Below are positions 17,285 through 26,289 of a DNA stretch of 64,000 nucleotides, piece after piece. Source of the DNA: Halobacteriales archaeon SW_8_68_21 (GTDB lineage Archaea; Halobacteriota; Halobacteria; Halobacteriales; Haloferacaceae). Each line of letters starts with the position of its first letter. The stretch's first letter is position 1. The stretch covers positions 60,128-124,127 of the forward strand of contig PXST01000002.1 of assembly GCA_003023405.1 (NCBI GenBank), given 5' to 3'. The notes below the pieces were generated by a model, which was not told where the DNA came from, searched no databases, and saw only the letters and a list, made by a program, of their open reading frames with translations. The translations under genes and the position numbers were made by a program.

Positions 17285-17986
17285 ATGAGACTCTTCTCCT
17301 CGCGGGCCGACCGCCGGCGGGGGATCGCGGCCGCAGTCGGCGTCGCGGTCCTCGCGGTCGGGATCTACGTCCTCGTGAGCCGGTACGCCGGCTTCTTCAC
17401 CAACCAGCAGGCCCTCCGCGCGTGGCTCGACGGATTCGGGATCTTCGCCCCCCTCGTCTTCGTCGGCCTTCAGGCCCTCCAAGTCATCGTCGCCCCGATT
17501 CCGGGGCAAGTGGTCGCCGTGGTCGCGGGGTACCTCTTCGGCTCGTTCTGGGGCATCGTGTACAGTCTCACCGGCGTCCTCATCGGCAGCGCGATCGCGT
17601 TCTCGCTCTCGAAGCGGTTCGGCCGTTCCTTCGTCGAGAGCGTCCTCCACGAAGACATCGTCTCCCGGTTCGACGGCTTCGTCGACACCGTGGGCATCCC
17701 CGGGCTGTTCGCGTTCGTCGTCGTCCCCGGGCTCCCCGACGACGCGATCTGTTTCATCGGCGGGCTCACAAAGTGGTCGCTGCCCACCTTCATCGGCGTC
17801 ATTGCTATCGGTCGACTCCCAGCGTACGTGCTGGCCGTCCACGCCGGCGGCGAGATCGCGAGCGGGCAGTTCCGCTCGGCGATCGCGATCCTCGTGCTCA
17901 TCGTGGTCGCGTCCGCGGTCGGCTACTACAAACAGGAGGCGGTCCGCGACCTCGTCGAGCGCATCGAACCGCGGCTGCCGTTCTGA
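17285..17986 (+). CDS. TVP38/TMEM64 (SNARE-associated, VTT-domain) membrane protein
   Basis: 233-residue membrane protein of the DedA/VTT superfamily. Hydrophobic segments flank the conserved core: QALQVIVAPIPGQVVAVVAG, YLFGSFWGIVYSLTGVLIGS, FSLSKRFGRSFVE, and FVVVPGLPDDAICFIGGLTK. Relatives are implicated in lipid scrambling or transport and proton-coupled processes; the haloarchaeal substrate is unknown. The start ATG at 17285 follows a basic N-terminus MRLFSSRADRRR. Monocistronic, divergent from the exchanger gene. Confidence 0.88.
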   Translation: MRLFSSRADRRRGIAAAVGVAVLAVGIYVLVSRYAGFFTNQQALRAWLDGFGIFAPLVFVGLQALQVIVAPIPGQVVAVVAGYLFGSFWGIVYSLTGVLIGSAIAFSLSKRFGRSFVESVLHEDIVSRFDGFVDTVGIPGLFAFVVVPGLPDDAICFIGGLTKWSLPTFIGVIAIGRLPAYVLAVHAGGEIASGQFRSAIAILVLIVVASAVGYYKQEAVRDLVERIEPRLPF

Positions 17987-18033
17987 GCGGTGGGGCCGAA
18001 CGGTCACCGGTCTGTCCCTACTCCGTCGCCGGC

Positions 18034-18456
18034 TCACCCCCACGTCCACCGATAGTCGAGGACGAACCGGTACAGCCCGCTGACGAGGATCGCGGGCACG
18101 TTCGCGGCGAGCGCCGCCAGCCCGCCCCACTCGACGAGTGCGTAGAGGACGCCGATCTGGATCGGCCACGCGGTCCCGCGAATCAGGTTCGTCTTGAGCA
18201 TGCCACGGAAGTACTCGGAGATGCCCGTGTTCTGGCGCGCCCGAAACGTCCACGCGTTGTTGAACACGTACGAGAGGAGGATCGTGATCTCGATGGCGAT
18301 CGTCGCCGCGAGAAGGTAATTCAGTCCGGCGACGTCCTCGAACAGCCACAACAGGACCATCTGTATCCCGGCGGTGAACGCGCCGACGACGACGAACCGT
18401 CGCATCTGGGCCGCGAGCGGCCCGCCGGCGAAGCCGCGTAACGTCGCACGGAGCAT
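18034..18456 (-). CDS. GtrA-like membrane protein
   Basis: 140 residues with four predicted membrane helices: RRFVVVGAFTAGIQMVLLWL, YLLAATIAIEITILLSYVFN, the NNAWTFRAR motif typical of GtrA, and a C-terminal FVLDYRWTW. GtrA proteins assist transfer of lipid-linked sugars across the membrane or regulate such enzymes. Its first base coincides with the last base of the upstream sulfatase-type gene (18456), so the two are translationally coupled and may act together on cell-envelope glycans or lipids. Confidence 0.88.
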   Translation of the reverse strand: MLRATLRGFAGGPLAAQMRRFVVVGAFTAGIQMVLLWLFEDVAGLNYLLAATIAIEITILLSYVFNNAWTFRARQNTGISEYFRGMLKTNLIRGTAWPIQIGVLYALVEWGGLAALAANVPAILVSGLYRFVLDYRWTWG

Positions 18457-19982
18457 CAGTTGTACCCGAGCGCTTCCAGCCGGGCTTCGAGGTCCTCGTC
18501 GACCTCGTCATCGCCGTCCTCGCCGCGCTCGGCTGCCGCCGCCGCGCCGCGCTCGCGGAGCAGTTCCGCGTGGGCGTCGACGACCGGCTTCAGCCGGTCG
18601 ATGACCGCCTGAGCCCGCTCGCCGGGGTTGGCCGCGAGGTTCTCCTGTTGTGTCGGGTCCGAGGGGAGGTGGTACAGCTCGGCGGCGTCGGCGTCGACGT
18701 TCTCGACGTACGTCCAGTCGTTGTCGCGCGCGCTGACGAGCAGGTCGCCGTCCGACAGCGACCGCGGGATCGGCTGCTGGGTCACGTCCTCGCCGCGGAC
18801 GGTCACCGAGACGACGGGGTCGTCGGTCGGTTCGGCGGCGGGGTCGTCTGCCGAGTCTCTCGTCGACACCGCGTCGCCGCGGAGCGCCGGTAAGAGCGAT
18901 TCGCCGTGCCACTCCGCGGACGGCTCGACGCCCAACAGGTCGGCGACCGTGGGCGGGATGGCATCGAGTCCCACGTGGCCGTCGACGCGCCCGCCGTCGA
19001 GGCCGGGCACGTCCGCCACGAGCGGGACGTGGATCAGCTCGTCGTACAGCTTCGGATAATGCGCGAGGTGGCCGTGTTCCTGAAACTCCTCGCCGTGGTC
19101 GCCCGCGACCAGCACCGCGGTGTCGTCGGCGACGCCCGCGGCGTCCAGACCGTCGAGCAGCCGGCCGACGCTGGCGTCGACCTGTCGTACCGTCGCCTGA
19201 TACAGAGTGCGCAGTTCGCGGAGAGTGCGCTCGTCGACTTCGAGCCCGAGACTCGTTCGGGCGTGGGCGTGGAGCATCTGATGTGTACCGACGATCCCGT
19301 CCGACACCTCGCGGATGTACCGCGGCGCGGGGACGTACGGGGTATGGGTGTCCATGTAATGGATCCACAGGAAGAACGGCTCGTCGGCGTCGTCGACGAA
19401 CTCGGTCGCTGCGTCCTCCACGTCGAACATGCGCGAGGCGTCGAGGAACGGCCGGTCGTCGTCGTCACCACGGAGCTTCGACCCGAATCGACGGACCGGC
19501 GAGGTCGCGAGCTGGATCCACGCCTCGACGGTCGGGTGCGCGGCGAGATAGCGGCTGTACACGCTGGAGCCGACGCTCGTGACGAACGACTCGAACTCGT
19601 CGAACCCGTCCGGGTATCCCCAGTGGTCGGTGAGGAAGCCGTTTGCGGCGTTGAACCCGCCGGTCGCGATCCCCGCCTCGGAGAGTGCCTCCGCGAGGGT
19701 GTCGGACTCGTCGACGCCGATGTCGCCCAACCGGGCGAACACCGGCTCGGAGGCGAGGATCGAAGGAAATGAGAACGGCGTCCAGTTGCCCGTGGCGAAC
19801 GCGCGGTCGAACACGGTCCCGCCGTCCGCGAGGTCGTCGATCACCGGGGAGTGGCGCTCGGCGTCGTATGGCGAGACGGCGTCCGCGCGCAGCGAGTCCA
19901 CCGTAACGAGGACGACGTTCGAGACGGTCGCGTCCCCGTCTGGCGCGTCCGCGGCCGAAGCGGTCGTCGAGTCGGATGTCAT
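18456..19982 (-). CDS. Sulfatase-like hydrolase/transferase (alkaline phosphatase superfamily)
   Basis: 508 residues. VVLVTVDSLRADAVS holds the first metal-binding Asp; ATGNWTPFSFPSILAS is the nucleophile loop, in which Thr/Ser stands where sulfatases have Cys; IHYMDTHTPYVPAP and VLVAGDHGEEFQEHGHLAHY supply the other metal ligands. Because the formylglycine Cys is absent, it is more likely a phosphotransferase or phosphoester hydrolase than a true sulfatase. The C-terminal 60 residues are acidic and contain LEARLEALGY, frequent in haloarchaeal members. Coupled to the GtrA-like gene downstream. Confidence 0.87.
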   Translation of the reverse strand: MTSDSTTASAADAPDGDATVSNVVLVTVDSLRADAVSPYDAERHSPVIDDLADGGTVFDRAFATGNWTPFSFPSILASEPVFARLGDIGVDESDTLAEALSEAGIATGGFNAANGFLTDHWGYPDGFDEFESFVTSVGSSVYSRYLAAHPTVEAWIQLATSPVRRFGSKLRGDDDDRPFLDASRMFDVEDAATEFVDDADEPFFLWIHYMDTHTPYVPAPRYIREVSDGIVGTHQMLHAHARTSLGLEVDERTLRELRTLYQATVRQVDASVGRLLDGLDAAGVADDTAVLVAGDHGEEFQEHGHLAHYPKLYDELIHVPLVADVPGLDGGRVDGHVGLDAIPPTVADLLGVEPSAEWHGESLLPALRGDAVSTRDSADDPAAEPTDDPVVSVTVRGEDVTQQPIPRSLSDGDLLVSARDNDWTYVENVDADAAELYHLPSDPTQQENLAANPGERAQAVIDRLKPVVDAHAELLRERGAAAAAERGEDGDDEVDEDLEARLEALGYN

Positions 19983-20141
19983 GGAGTACGAGACGAATCA
20001 CCCGGAACTGCTCGTTCGGCGAGCGATCCCCGGGAAATTGCGGATATACCCCGAAGGGGGCCTGCCAGCGGCTTGAGGATTTCGATCAGCGAAGTGGGAC
20101 CGCGAGGTAGCTATTTGTCGGCTTCGCCCCACAAGGCTCGT

Positions 20142-21098
20142 ATGCGCGAGACGCCGACTGGGCAGGTGGTCGACGAGGAACGCCTCCAGGAGCCGATCGC
20201 CGCCGACGAGATCCCGGAGTCGGTCCCGGGTCGCTCCCACGCCGTCGAGACGAACGACGCGACGCTCCACGTCGTCGAGGCCGGGCCCGAAGACGGGAAG
20301 CTGCTCGTGTTGCTCCATGGGTTTCCGGAGTTCTGGTACGGCTGGCACGAGGCGATCGTGCCGCTCGCAAACGCGGGCTACCGCGTCGTCGTCCCCGATC
20401 AGCGCGGGTACAACTGCTCCGAGAAGCCCCCGGCCGTGAGCGACTATCGTATCGACGAACTCGCGCGCGATGTCGTCGGCCTGATCGACGCCTACGACCG
20501 CGAGACGGCCGCCGTCGCCGGTCACGACTGGGGCGCGGCGGTAGCGTGGTGGCTCGCGTTACACCACGAGGCTCGCCTCTCCGAGCTGGTCGCGGTCAAC
20601 GTCCCCCACCCGAGCGTCTTCGAGCGCGCGCTCGGGCGCTCGTGGGACCAGCGGCTCAAGAGCTGGTACGTGCTCGCGTTCCAGCTTCCCAAGCTCCCCG
20701 AGGCGGTCGCGAGCGCCGGAAACTGGCGGCTCGCGACGAACGCGCTGCGCGACACGAGCGCGCCCGGCACCTTCACCGACGAGGACCTGCGGCGTTACCG
20801 CCGGGCGTGGAACCGCGACGGCGCGTTCGAGGCGATGGTGAACTGGTATCGCGCGATCGTCCGTGACCGCCCGGAGCCGGCGCGGACGGAGGTGACCGTT
20901 CCGACGCTCGTGATCTGGGGCGCGCAGGATCAGTTCCTCGCGCGCCGGCTGGCCGGCGAGAGCGTCGATCGCTGTGCCGACGGCCGCCTGCTCACGATCG
21001 ACGAGGCCACTCACTGGGTCGTCCACGAACACCCGCACCGCGTCGCCGAGGCGATCGCGGACCACGCCGACCCGCTGCCGCCGCGCGCGCAGCGGTGA
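20142..21098 (+). CDS. Alpha/beta hydrolase, epoxide hydrolase-like
   Basis: 318-residue soluble hydrolase. HGFPEFWYGWHEAIVPLA contains the HGFPE oxyanion motif of epoxide hydrolases; VAGHDWGAAVAWWLAL has an Asp nucleophile (GHDWG), IWGAQDQFLARR the likely acid, and EATHWVVHEHP the catalytic His. An Asp nucleophile indicates an epoxide hydrolase or haloalkane dehalogenase mechanism rather than an esterase. The start ATG at 20142 follows an AGCTATTTGTCGG promoter-like stretch; the open frame upstream overlaps the divergent sulfatase gene and is rejected. Confidence 0.9.
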   Translation: MRETPTGQVVDEERLQEPIAADEIPESVPGRSHAVETNDATLHVVEAGPEDGKLLVLLHGFPEFWYGWHEAIVPLANAGYRVVVPDQRGYNCSEKPPAVSDYRIDELARDVVGLIDAYDRETAAVAGHDWGAAVAWWLALHHEARLSELVAVNVPHPSVFERALGRSWDQRLKSWYVLAFQLPKLPEAVASAGNWRLATNALRDTSAPGTFTDEDLRRYRRAWNRDGAFEAMVNWYRAIVRDRPEPARTEVTVPTLVIWGAQDQFLARRLAGESVDRCADGRLLTIDEATHWVVHEHPHRVAEAIADHADPLPPRAQR

Positions 21099-21240
21099 AG
21101 CGCAGGCAGGTATTCAGCCCGTGGCGGCTCCAAACGGGCAGATTCTCCGATCCCGGCAGTGACTCGTCGGCCAGTGACCCAAATACTGTCCTCGGTTTGC
21201 CGCCACAAAGATTACATTTGGCCTCCACCAAAGAGGGAAT

Positions 21241-21513
21241 ATGAGCAAACACTTCGAAGACGCGCGGTACTACCTCGGTCGAGCGGCGGAACACGCGAAA
21301 GCGGGCGTCGCCGAGGAGCTGGAGCCGGTCGAAAAGCGCGTGAAAGAGTTCGTCGGCCGGGAGGACGAAGAGCCGGAACCGTCGCGGCTGGACAAGCTCC
21401 AGAGTGACCTGAAGCAGCTCGAAGAGCGCGCCGAGGGCGAGGCCCGCGAGGCCGTCGTGTCTGCCCGCGAGCGCGTCGCCGAGTACCGGGGCAAAGACGC
21501 CGCCGCGGAGTAG
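21241..21513 (+). CDS. Small charged coiled-coil protein (DUF7553-like)
   Basis: 90 residues, almost entirely helical and charged: MSKHFEDARYYLGRAAEHAK, then LDKLQSDLKQLEERAEGEAR. This matches my memory of a small haloarchaeal family (DUF7553), of unknown function; the number is from memory. It has its own promoter region with an AT-rich stretch (21206-21240). Very likely a real gene because of strong haloarchaeal codon use and the clean ATG. Confidence 0.7.
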   Translation: MSKHFEDARYYLGRAAEHAKAGVAEELEPVEKRVKEFVGREDEEPEPSRLDKLQSDLKQLEERAEGEAREAVVSARERVAEYRGKDAAAE

Positions 21514-21521
21514 ACCGCCGA

Positions 21522-21994
21522 CTACCGGATCGACGGCGATCGGTCGGCCGAGACGGTCGCGTCCGCGTCGACGCCGATTCGCTCTTCTGCGGGGACGACC
21601 GCGTACTCGATGCCCGCCTCCTCGAACAGCGACCGGACGCGCTCGACACCCCGCTGAGCGTCGACATCGGTCGCCCGGTAATGCCGGATCGGATGGCGGA
21701 TCCACGACGGCTCCCAGTGCGCGTACACGTCCGTCGTTGAGCGGTCGCGCCCAGCGTACAACGCGAGGTGGAGTTGGTCGTCGCTCGCGAGCGCGCCCTC
21801 CGGGTAGCGGGCCCAGCTGGCGACGGTCGTCTCCGGCGGCATCCTGTACGCCCGGTACTTGAGCGAGGAGACGAGGTTGCGGACGAAGGGGGCGTGCGCC
21901 GCTCGGCGTAGAGTCCGACGAGCGACAGCGGCGCGTGAAGCAGGCTAGCGACCTGTTGCCGGAGGCGTTCGAGAACGCGGAGTTCGTGGGGCAT
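21522..21994 (-). pseudogene. Frameshifted gene of unknown function
   Basis: The ATG at 21994 opens MPHELRVLERLRQQVASLLH, continuing to LVGLYAE near 21905. Protein-like sequence then resumes in the next frame as AAHAPFVRNLVSSLKYRAYR and runs to the stop at 21522 (MPPETTVASWARYPEGALAS, HLALYAGRDRSTTDVYAHWE). The total of 473 bp is one base short of 158 codons, so a single-base deletion near 21900-21906 fits. The C-terminal half alone could start at 21842. It may be a sequencing error or a true lesion. I do not recognise the family. Confidence 0.65.
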
Positions 21995-22077
21995 GCCAAG
22001 GGATTCGTTCGAGGGCGGAATGAAGCTTCGGCGCAAGGTAACGCTTAAGTCTGGGAGTCGGATACGCTAGAGTGTGC

Positions 22078-22152
22078 GGGTTGGTGGTCTAGTCAGGTTA
22101 TGACGGCTCCTTCACACGGAGCAGGCCGGCGGTTCGAATCCGCCCTAACCCA
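22078..22152 (+). tRNA. tRNA-Val(CAC)
   Basis: Acceptor GGGTTGG pairs with CTAACCC (one G-T wobble), discriminator A. Anticodon stem GCTCC/GGAGC with loop TTCACAC gives anticodon CAC. T-arm GGCGG-TTCGAAT-CCGCC. No intron, no encoded CCA. It is the left border of a decayed accessory segment. Confidence 0.95.
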
Positions 22153-22268
22153 CTTCTGGCGGCACACTGCGACGAGCGAGCGGCGCGAGCGAGGAGCCGT
22201 GCCGCCGGAATGGATGCTGCGGATTCGAAGCAGGGAACGGAGCGAGCGTCAGCGAGCGGAGTGACTGA

Positions 22269-22290
22269 GGTTCGAATCCGCCCCAACCCA
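22269..22290 (+). repeat. Copy of the tRNA-Val 3' end (att-like)
   Basis: The last 22 bases of tRNA-Val at 22131-22152 (GGTTCGAATCCGCCCTAACC then CA) recur at 22269-22290 with one change (T to C at 22284, which restores the G-C pair of the acceptor). Such 3'-end copies are left by integrases that target tRNA genes. Only 116 bp separate the copies, so this may be a leftover att site of an excised or nested element. Confidence 0.7.
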
Positions 22291-22766
22291 TACGTAGTAC
22301 GCACGGACCGTAACCGTGCGAATTCTTCACCTACAGACCTTCTAGCGACGTAATCATGATTTTGGCGGGTGTTTTTGAGGGGTCGGAAACTTCCTAACTC
22401 ATACGACTCGCGTAGGCGGGTCGCCTCCGTCCGGAGATCTAATTATATTATGTCGACGCGTGTATAATCACGCGTTCCTCATCGACGGCGTTGAGCGCGA
22501 GTTGGGCATCCCGATACTGGTGGACGGTCGCATCCAATTCCGCTACGGGGAAGAGGCAGTCAGCAGCACCGACTTCGATACTCGCTCCTGCCGACTCGAA
22601 ATGCCCTTTAAGCATAACCGCACCAATTTATATGTCCTATAGACATTAGAATTGCGGTGAATGAGGCGTTGATCTGTCCCACTACGCGCCGTGTTCTCCA
22701 TGTTGAATACCCGCCCGCGACAACGGGACGTGTGGCCCGAGATCCCTACAGATGTACAGTGTCCGA
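22291..22766. other. 476-bp region with ambiguous small frames
   Basis: No confident gene. On the minus strand a 55-codon frame at 22448-22615 (MLKGHFESAGASIEVGAADC, ending VIIHAST) has an upstream ACATATAAATT box about 20 bases before its ATG. On the plus strand a 60-codon GTG frame at 22460-22642 overlaps it. Only one could be real, and either may be a fragment. GC is lower than in flanking core genes. Confidence 0.35.
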
Positions 22767-23673
22767 TTAGAACAGATCGGCTGCCGGACCAGTACCATCA
22801 CCGTCAAATGGGCCGGTTGTTGCCACTGCGGCCGCGCCGGCCGTGTTCCCAATCGTCGCTAACTCGTCGAGATCAGAGATACCGTCGTCCCGTGCGGCGA
22901 GGACTACACCAGCGAACGCGTCACCAGCGCCGGCCGTGGTAGCGACCGTCACCGATGACGGAGTCGCAGTCACCTGCTCAGTGATCTCGCCGTCATCCAC
23001 GGTCAGCGCGGTCGTCTCTCCCGGCCCATCTGTGATGAACACCATCGCCGAGTGATTCGACGGAAGCAGTTCGAGTACTCCCGCCGGTGTAGGATTAATA
23101 CCCGCGACCGCGAGGTCATCCGTCCCGGCGAAGATCAGATCACAGTGCTGTAACACGTCCATGAGCGCCTGCCGATAGGCGTCAGAAGTGGCCCACTGGT
23201 TCGTGCGTCCGTTCAGATCGAACGAGACGTGGGTCCCGCTTTCCGCGGCCGCCTCGGCGAGCTGTCGAACCGCAGCCTGGTTCACCCTAGCCGGCAACGT
23301 AACGCCTTCCAAGTGGACCCACTCGTATGAGGCCACGAGCGTCACCGGATCGGCAGGCGTTCCACTGTTCGTCGTCTTCCGTGGCGACGTACAGCGTGAG
23401 CGGTGATGTCGCGTCGACGCGGGTCACGTGTGTCGTGTCCACTGGGCCGTCCGCGAGATGCTGGGCGGCCAGCTCTCCCATGACATCGGTCCCGATATTT
23501 GTCACGAGGCTGGTCTCGCTGCCGAGCGAGGCCGCCCATCGTGCGACGTTCGTCGCCGTCCCGCCGATGTGCCACTCAAACTGGCTTCCGGGCGTGATCG
23601 ATGACCCGTCCACCGGATAGAGATCGATCGTCGTATCGCCGACGACCAACACGCCCTGTTGGCTATCATTCAT
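22767..23673 (-). pseudogene. PfkB-family carbohydrate kinase, frameshifted
   Basis: The N-terminal part (from ATG 23673, MNDSQQGVLVVGDTTIDLYP) has the PfkB substrate segment EWHIGGTATNVARWAASLGS and NIGTDVMGELAAQHL. After DDEQWNA near 23356 the frame shifts; in the next frame the protein resumes as DPVTLVASYEWVHLEGVTLP and ends with the family's catalytic TTAGAGDAFAGVVLAARDDG before the stop at 22767. Joined, it makes about 300 residues, normal for ribokinase-type sugar kinases. The fault is one extra base (or two missing) in GCCTGCCGATCC around 23352-23360. It belongs to the decayed segment after tRNA-Val. Confidence 0.8.
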
Positions 23674-23736
23674 CGTTCTTCCGGCGATCTTCGAAATCAT
23701 TCGCGAACCCATCTCGGGGTGTCTGTATCTGGTTCG

Positions 23737-24174
23737 TCACGGGTCAGTGGAGGCCCCATCAAGTGAGGAAGTGAGATGCTGTCGTACCTGTAGACCTGTG
23801 CTGAACCGAGAGAGAATGTCGGACTGATGGGTTGCGCATGCGAGTACCGCCAGCCCCCCGTTCCCGACTGGGATGACCGGTTGTTGTGGTTTGTGCGGTG
23901 CGTGACGACAACTCGGACAGTTAACTCCGCCGGCCGGCCGGTGATCGAGAAGTTCGGCGCGACCGTCGGTCGCAAGCCCGCAGAGCGAACAGAACTCTTC
24001 GAGATGGTCGTCACACCCAACGAGCGGAATCGTTAATTGGTCGAGCAGCAGGAACGAGACGCTTTCTCTCCCCGGTGACCGAAGCGCAGATTCGCAAGCG
24101 GCACACTGAATGGATTGACTCCTGTCGGGAGAATCTGGCACTGATTGGAGAGGGTCTCCGTTGTCCATACTCAA
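23737..24174 (-). CDS. Hypothetical Cys-rich zinc-site protein
   Basis: 145 residues (a second ATG is two codons in). CxxC pairs appear at QCAACESAL, EEFCSLCGLA and VNCPSCRHAP, with further Cys/His in VGCDDHLEEF, suggesting two zinc ribbons. The C-terminal part (AVLACATHQSDILSRFSTGL) looks globular. I do not recognise a named family. It lies between a broken kinase gene and an orphan frame and may be part of the same acquired segment. Confidence 0.5.
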   Translation of the reverse strand: MSMDNGDPLQSVPDSPDRSQSIQCAACESALRSPGRESVSFLLLDQLTIPLVGCDDHLEEFCSLCGLATDGRAELLDHRPAGGVNCPSCRHAPHKPQQPVIPVGNGGLAVLACATHQSDILSRFSTGLQVRQHLTSSLDGASTDP

Positions 24175-24259
24175 GCTATACTCTCAATTGGGGGCCACGC
24201 CGGTAAGTTACAGGATGAATCGAGTTCCCATTCCTGCGGCTCTGTTGAATTCCTATCCT

Positions 24260-24607
24260 TCAGATAGATGCCCGTCTGAAACAGTCTCTGGTGAGTGGTA
24301 TTGCTGTCCGAGCTGAACTACAGCCAACTAGCAATGAATTACGAGAACTCCGGCCGGTCGGCATACGCGATCGGATCGCTAGATCCAGCATTCCGGAACG
24401 CTTCAAGCCAGAACCCACCCGCATCAACAATACGTCATCTTCCGTCACCACCGACGCCGTCGCTGCCCACACCCGCTCAACGAGATCCGTGATCTCTGGG
24501 AGGTCCGACTCATCCGTCATGACGAAGTTGAGTTGCGTCTCGTACGCGTCCACCATCTGTGAGAGCGCATCTATATCGATCCGGTTCTGTTCGTGCTTTT
24601 TTCTCAC
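24260..24607 (-). CDS. Hypothetical protein, possibly a fragment
   Basis: 115-residue frame beginning MRKKHEQNRIDIDALSQMVD, with a convincing acidic middle (NFVMTDESDLPEITDLVERV, WAATASVVTEDDVLLMRVGS). After RSGMLDLAIRSRMP the remaining sequence is Ser/Arg-rich and not protein-like, so the true C-terminus may have been lost to a frameshift. No family recognised. Confidence 0.4.
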   Translation of the reverse strand: MRKKHEQNRIDIDALSQMVDAYETQLNFVMTDESDLPEITDLVERVWAATASVVTEDDVLLMRVGSGLKRSGMLDLAIRSRMPTGRSSRNSLLVGCSSARTAIPLTRDCFRRASI

Positions 24608-24753
24608 TCGTCGTCGCCCTTCGGATCACGGCCGGGGTCGGCGTGCTGCTCGCCAGCTTCGGGCTGATGCTCGCCAGATCGATCGGCGCGTCCCGGCAAA
24701 GAAACAGAGCAGCGTCTCCGCAGACGCGCGAAAGCAGTCACGATCGGAGACAA

Positions 24754-25953
24754 CTACGACGCGAGGTCACGGACCGTGGCTGGAACGTCATCGCGATCGA
24801 TTTCACGGACGGCCGTGGACTCAGTCGCAGGCGAGTCGTACTTGTACCCAGACCCGGTCAGAACCACGGCGACATCCTCACCTGCGCCGAGTTCAGCAGA
24901 CTCGGAAAGTTTCTGAACCGCGGCCATGGCCACGGCACACGACGGCTCAACAGAGATGCCCGCCTCGGAGGCGAGCCGCTTTGTCTCGGCCAGCAAGGCC
25001 TCTTCAGCGATGGACAACACTGCTCCATCAGTGTCGTGGACAGCCGCCAACGCGCGGCTCCCACTGGGTGGGTCGGCATTGTTGATGGAGACGGCCGCCG
25101 TCGGTTCGTCAGTCACAGGATCGACCTGTGACGTTCCACGTCGGTACGCTTGCGCGATCGGGTCACAGCGTGCCGCCTGTGCGAGATAGATCCGGGGCAT
25201 GTCGGCGATGAGTCCTGCCGAGTGTAGCTCTCGGAGGGCCTTCCAGACGCCGCTCGCTTGCCCACCGCTGCTGACCGGTAAGACGATCGCGTCGGGCACC
25301 TCCGGGCGAAACGCCTCACAGATCTCGTATGCGACGGTCTTCTGACCGGCGACTCGCAGCGGACTGTCGGAGTTGAGGAACGTGACGCCGAGGTCGTGTT
25401 CGAGCGTGTCGTCGTAGAGTCGTCCGTAGTCGCCGCGAACGCGGAACAGGTGGGGGTCGTGCTGGGCAATCATCCTGAGACGGGACTCCGGAGTGTCTTC
25501 GGCGACGAGAATGACCGCCTCACGGTCGGTCGCAGCGGCGTGAGCAGCGACACTCAACGCCATATTCCCGTGTGAAACGGTTCCCACGGGGCCATCGACG
25601 CGGCTGATACCGACGGCAGTCCCCCGGTCTTTGAAACTCCCCGTCGGATTCGTCCCCTCCAGTTTGAGGTGGATACGTGGTCCGTCAGCAGTTTCGAGTG
25701 ACCGCGTTCGCAAGAGCGGTGTTCCACCGGCGGCCGCAGCCAGACCCGTGGGTGCCGCCGCAGGAAGCACTGACGCGTACCGCCAGAGACTGTTGTGACC
25801 GGACGCGACGGTGTTCGCGGATCCCGGATCCGTGCCGGGCCATGAGACGGCCTCGTCGGCGGTCTCGAACCAAAGCGGCTCTCCACAGGTACAGCGAGCG
25901 GCGGTACCGAACGAGTACGACGTTCCACAATCGTAGCAGACCAGCCGATCCAT
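24754..25953 (-). CDS. Threonine synthase-like PLP-dependent enzyme
   Basis: 399-residue fold-type II PLP enzyme. An N-terminal zinc-ribbon-like segment (MDRLVCYDCGTSYSF, then RCTCGEPLWF) precedes the catalytic core. The PLP lysine is in NPTGSFKDRGTAVGI; VSHGNMALSVAAHAAATDRE and VLPVSSGGQASGVWKAL are the phosphate and cofactor loops; the C-terminus has VLTGSGYK. The family covers threonine synthase and related diaminopropionate or cysteate synthases. Substrate is uncertain, because the gene is isolated from threonine genes and lies in an accessory segment. The start is set at 25953 rather than the in-frame ATG at 25977. Confidence 0.85.
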   Translation of the reverse strand: MDRLVCYDCGTSYSFGTAARCTCGEPLWFETADEAVSWPGTDPGSANTVASGHNSLWRYASVLPAAAPTGLAAAAGGTPLLRTRSLETADGPRIHLKLEGTNPTGSFKDRGTAVGISRVDGPVGTVSHGNMALSVAAHAAATDREAVILVAEDTPESRLRMIAQHDPHLFRVRGDYGRLYDDTLEHDLGVTFLNSDSPLRVAGQKTVAYEICEAFRPEVPDAIVLPVSSGGQASGVWKALRELHSAGLIADMPRIYLAQAARCDPIAQAYRRGTSQVDPVTDEPTAAVSINNADPPSGSRALAAVHDTDGAVLSIAEEALLAETKRLASEAGISVEPSCAVAMAAVQKLSESAELGAGEDVAVVLTGSGYKYDSPATESTAVREIDRDDVPATVRDLAS

Positions 25954-26289
25954 ATTGGCGATACGGAGGCACCGCACTAAGTGGTACTTGATGGTTACCG
26001 GATCTCGACGCGACCGGTGCCGTTCGAGGGATCTGCCGCGAGCGAGACGCTTTTACCCCACAGAGTACCTGTCAACGGCGATTCGATGGGTAACGCGACT
26101 GCTCGCCGGCTACCGTCCGATCGTTCCCTGTCGCGTCACGGGCGCGTCGGGATCGATCAGGAGCGTCACGACGGTCGCGCCCTCGTCGCCCACGGTCACG
26201 GCCGGCAGCGGGCCGCGTTTGCCGGCGAGCCGCGCTCGCACCGCGAGCGGCGACGGTCTCTTGTCCTCGGAGCCCCGCGTTCCGGCACC
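25954..26289. other. 336-bp intergenic region
   Basis: Separates two divergent genes. A CGCTTTTACCCC stretch at 26047-26058 is a possible TATA element. Open frames on both strands run through it, but none has protein-like sequence that I trust; the frame joined to the methyltransferase gene reads as Arg-rich noise. Confidence 0.5.

Noticed and set aside
22269..22290. A second tRNA-Val gene
   Set aside because: Only the T-arm and acceptor 3' strand are present; no 5' acceptor or anticodon arm.
24608..24753. Hydrophobic plus-strand stretch ALRITAGVGVLLASFGLMLA as a transporter fragment
   Set aside because: A single helix-like stretch without family features; the opposite strand reads an equally plausible acidic tail. 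Undecidable.
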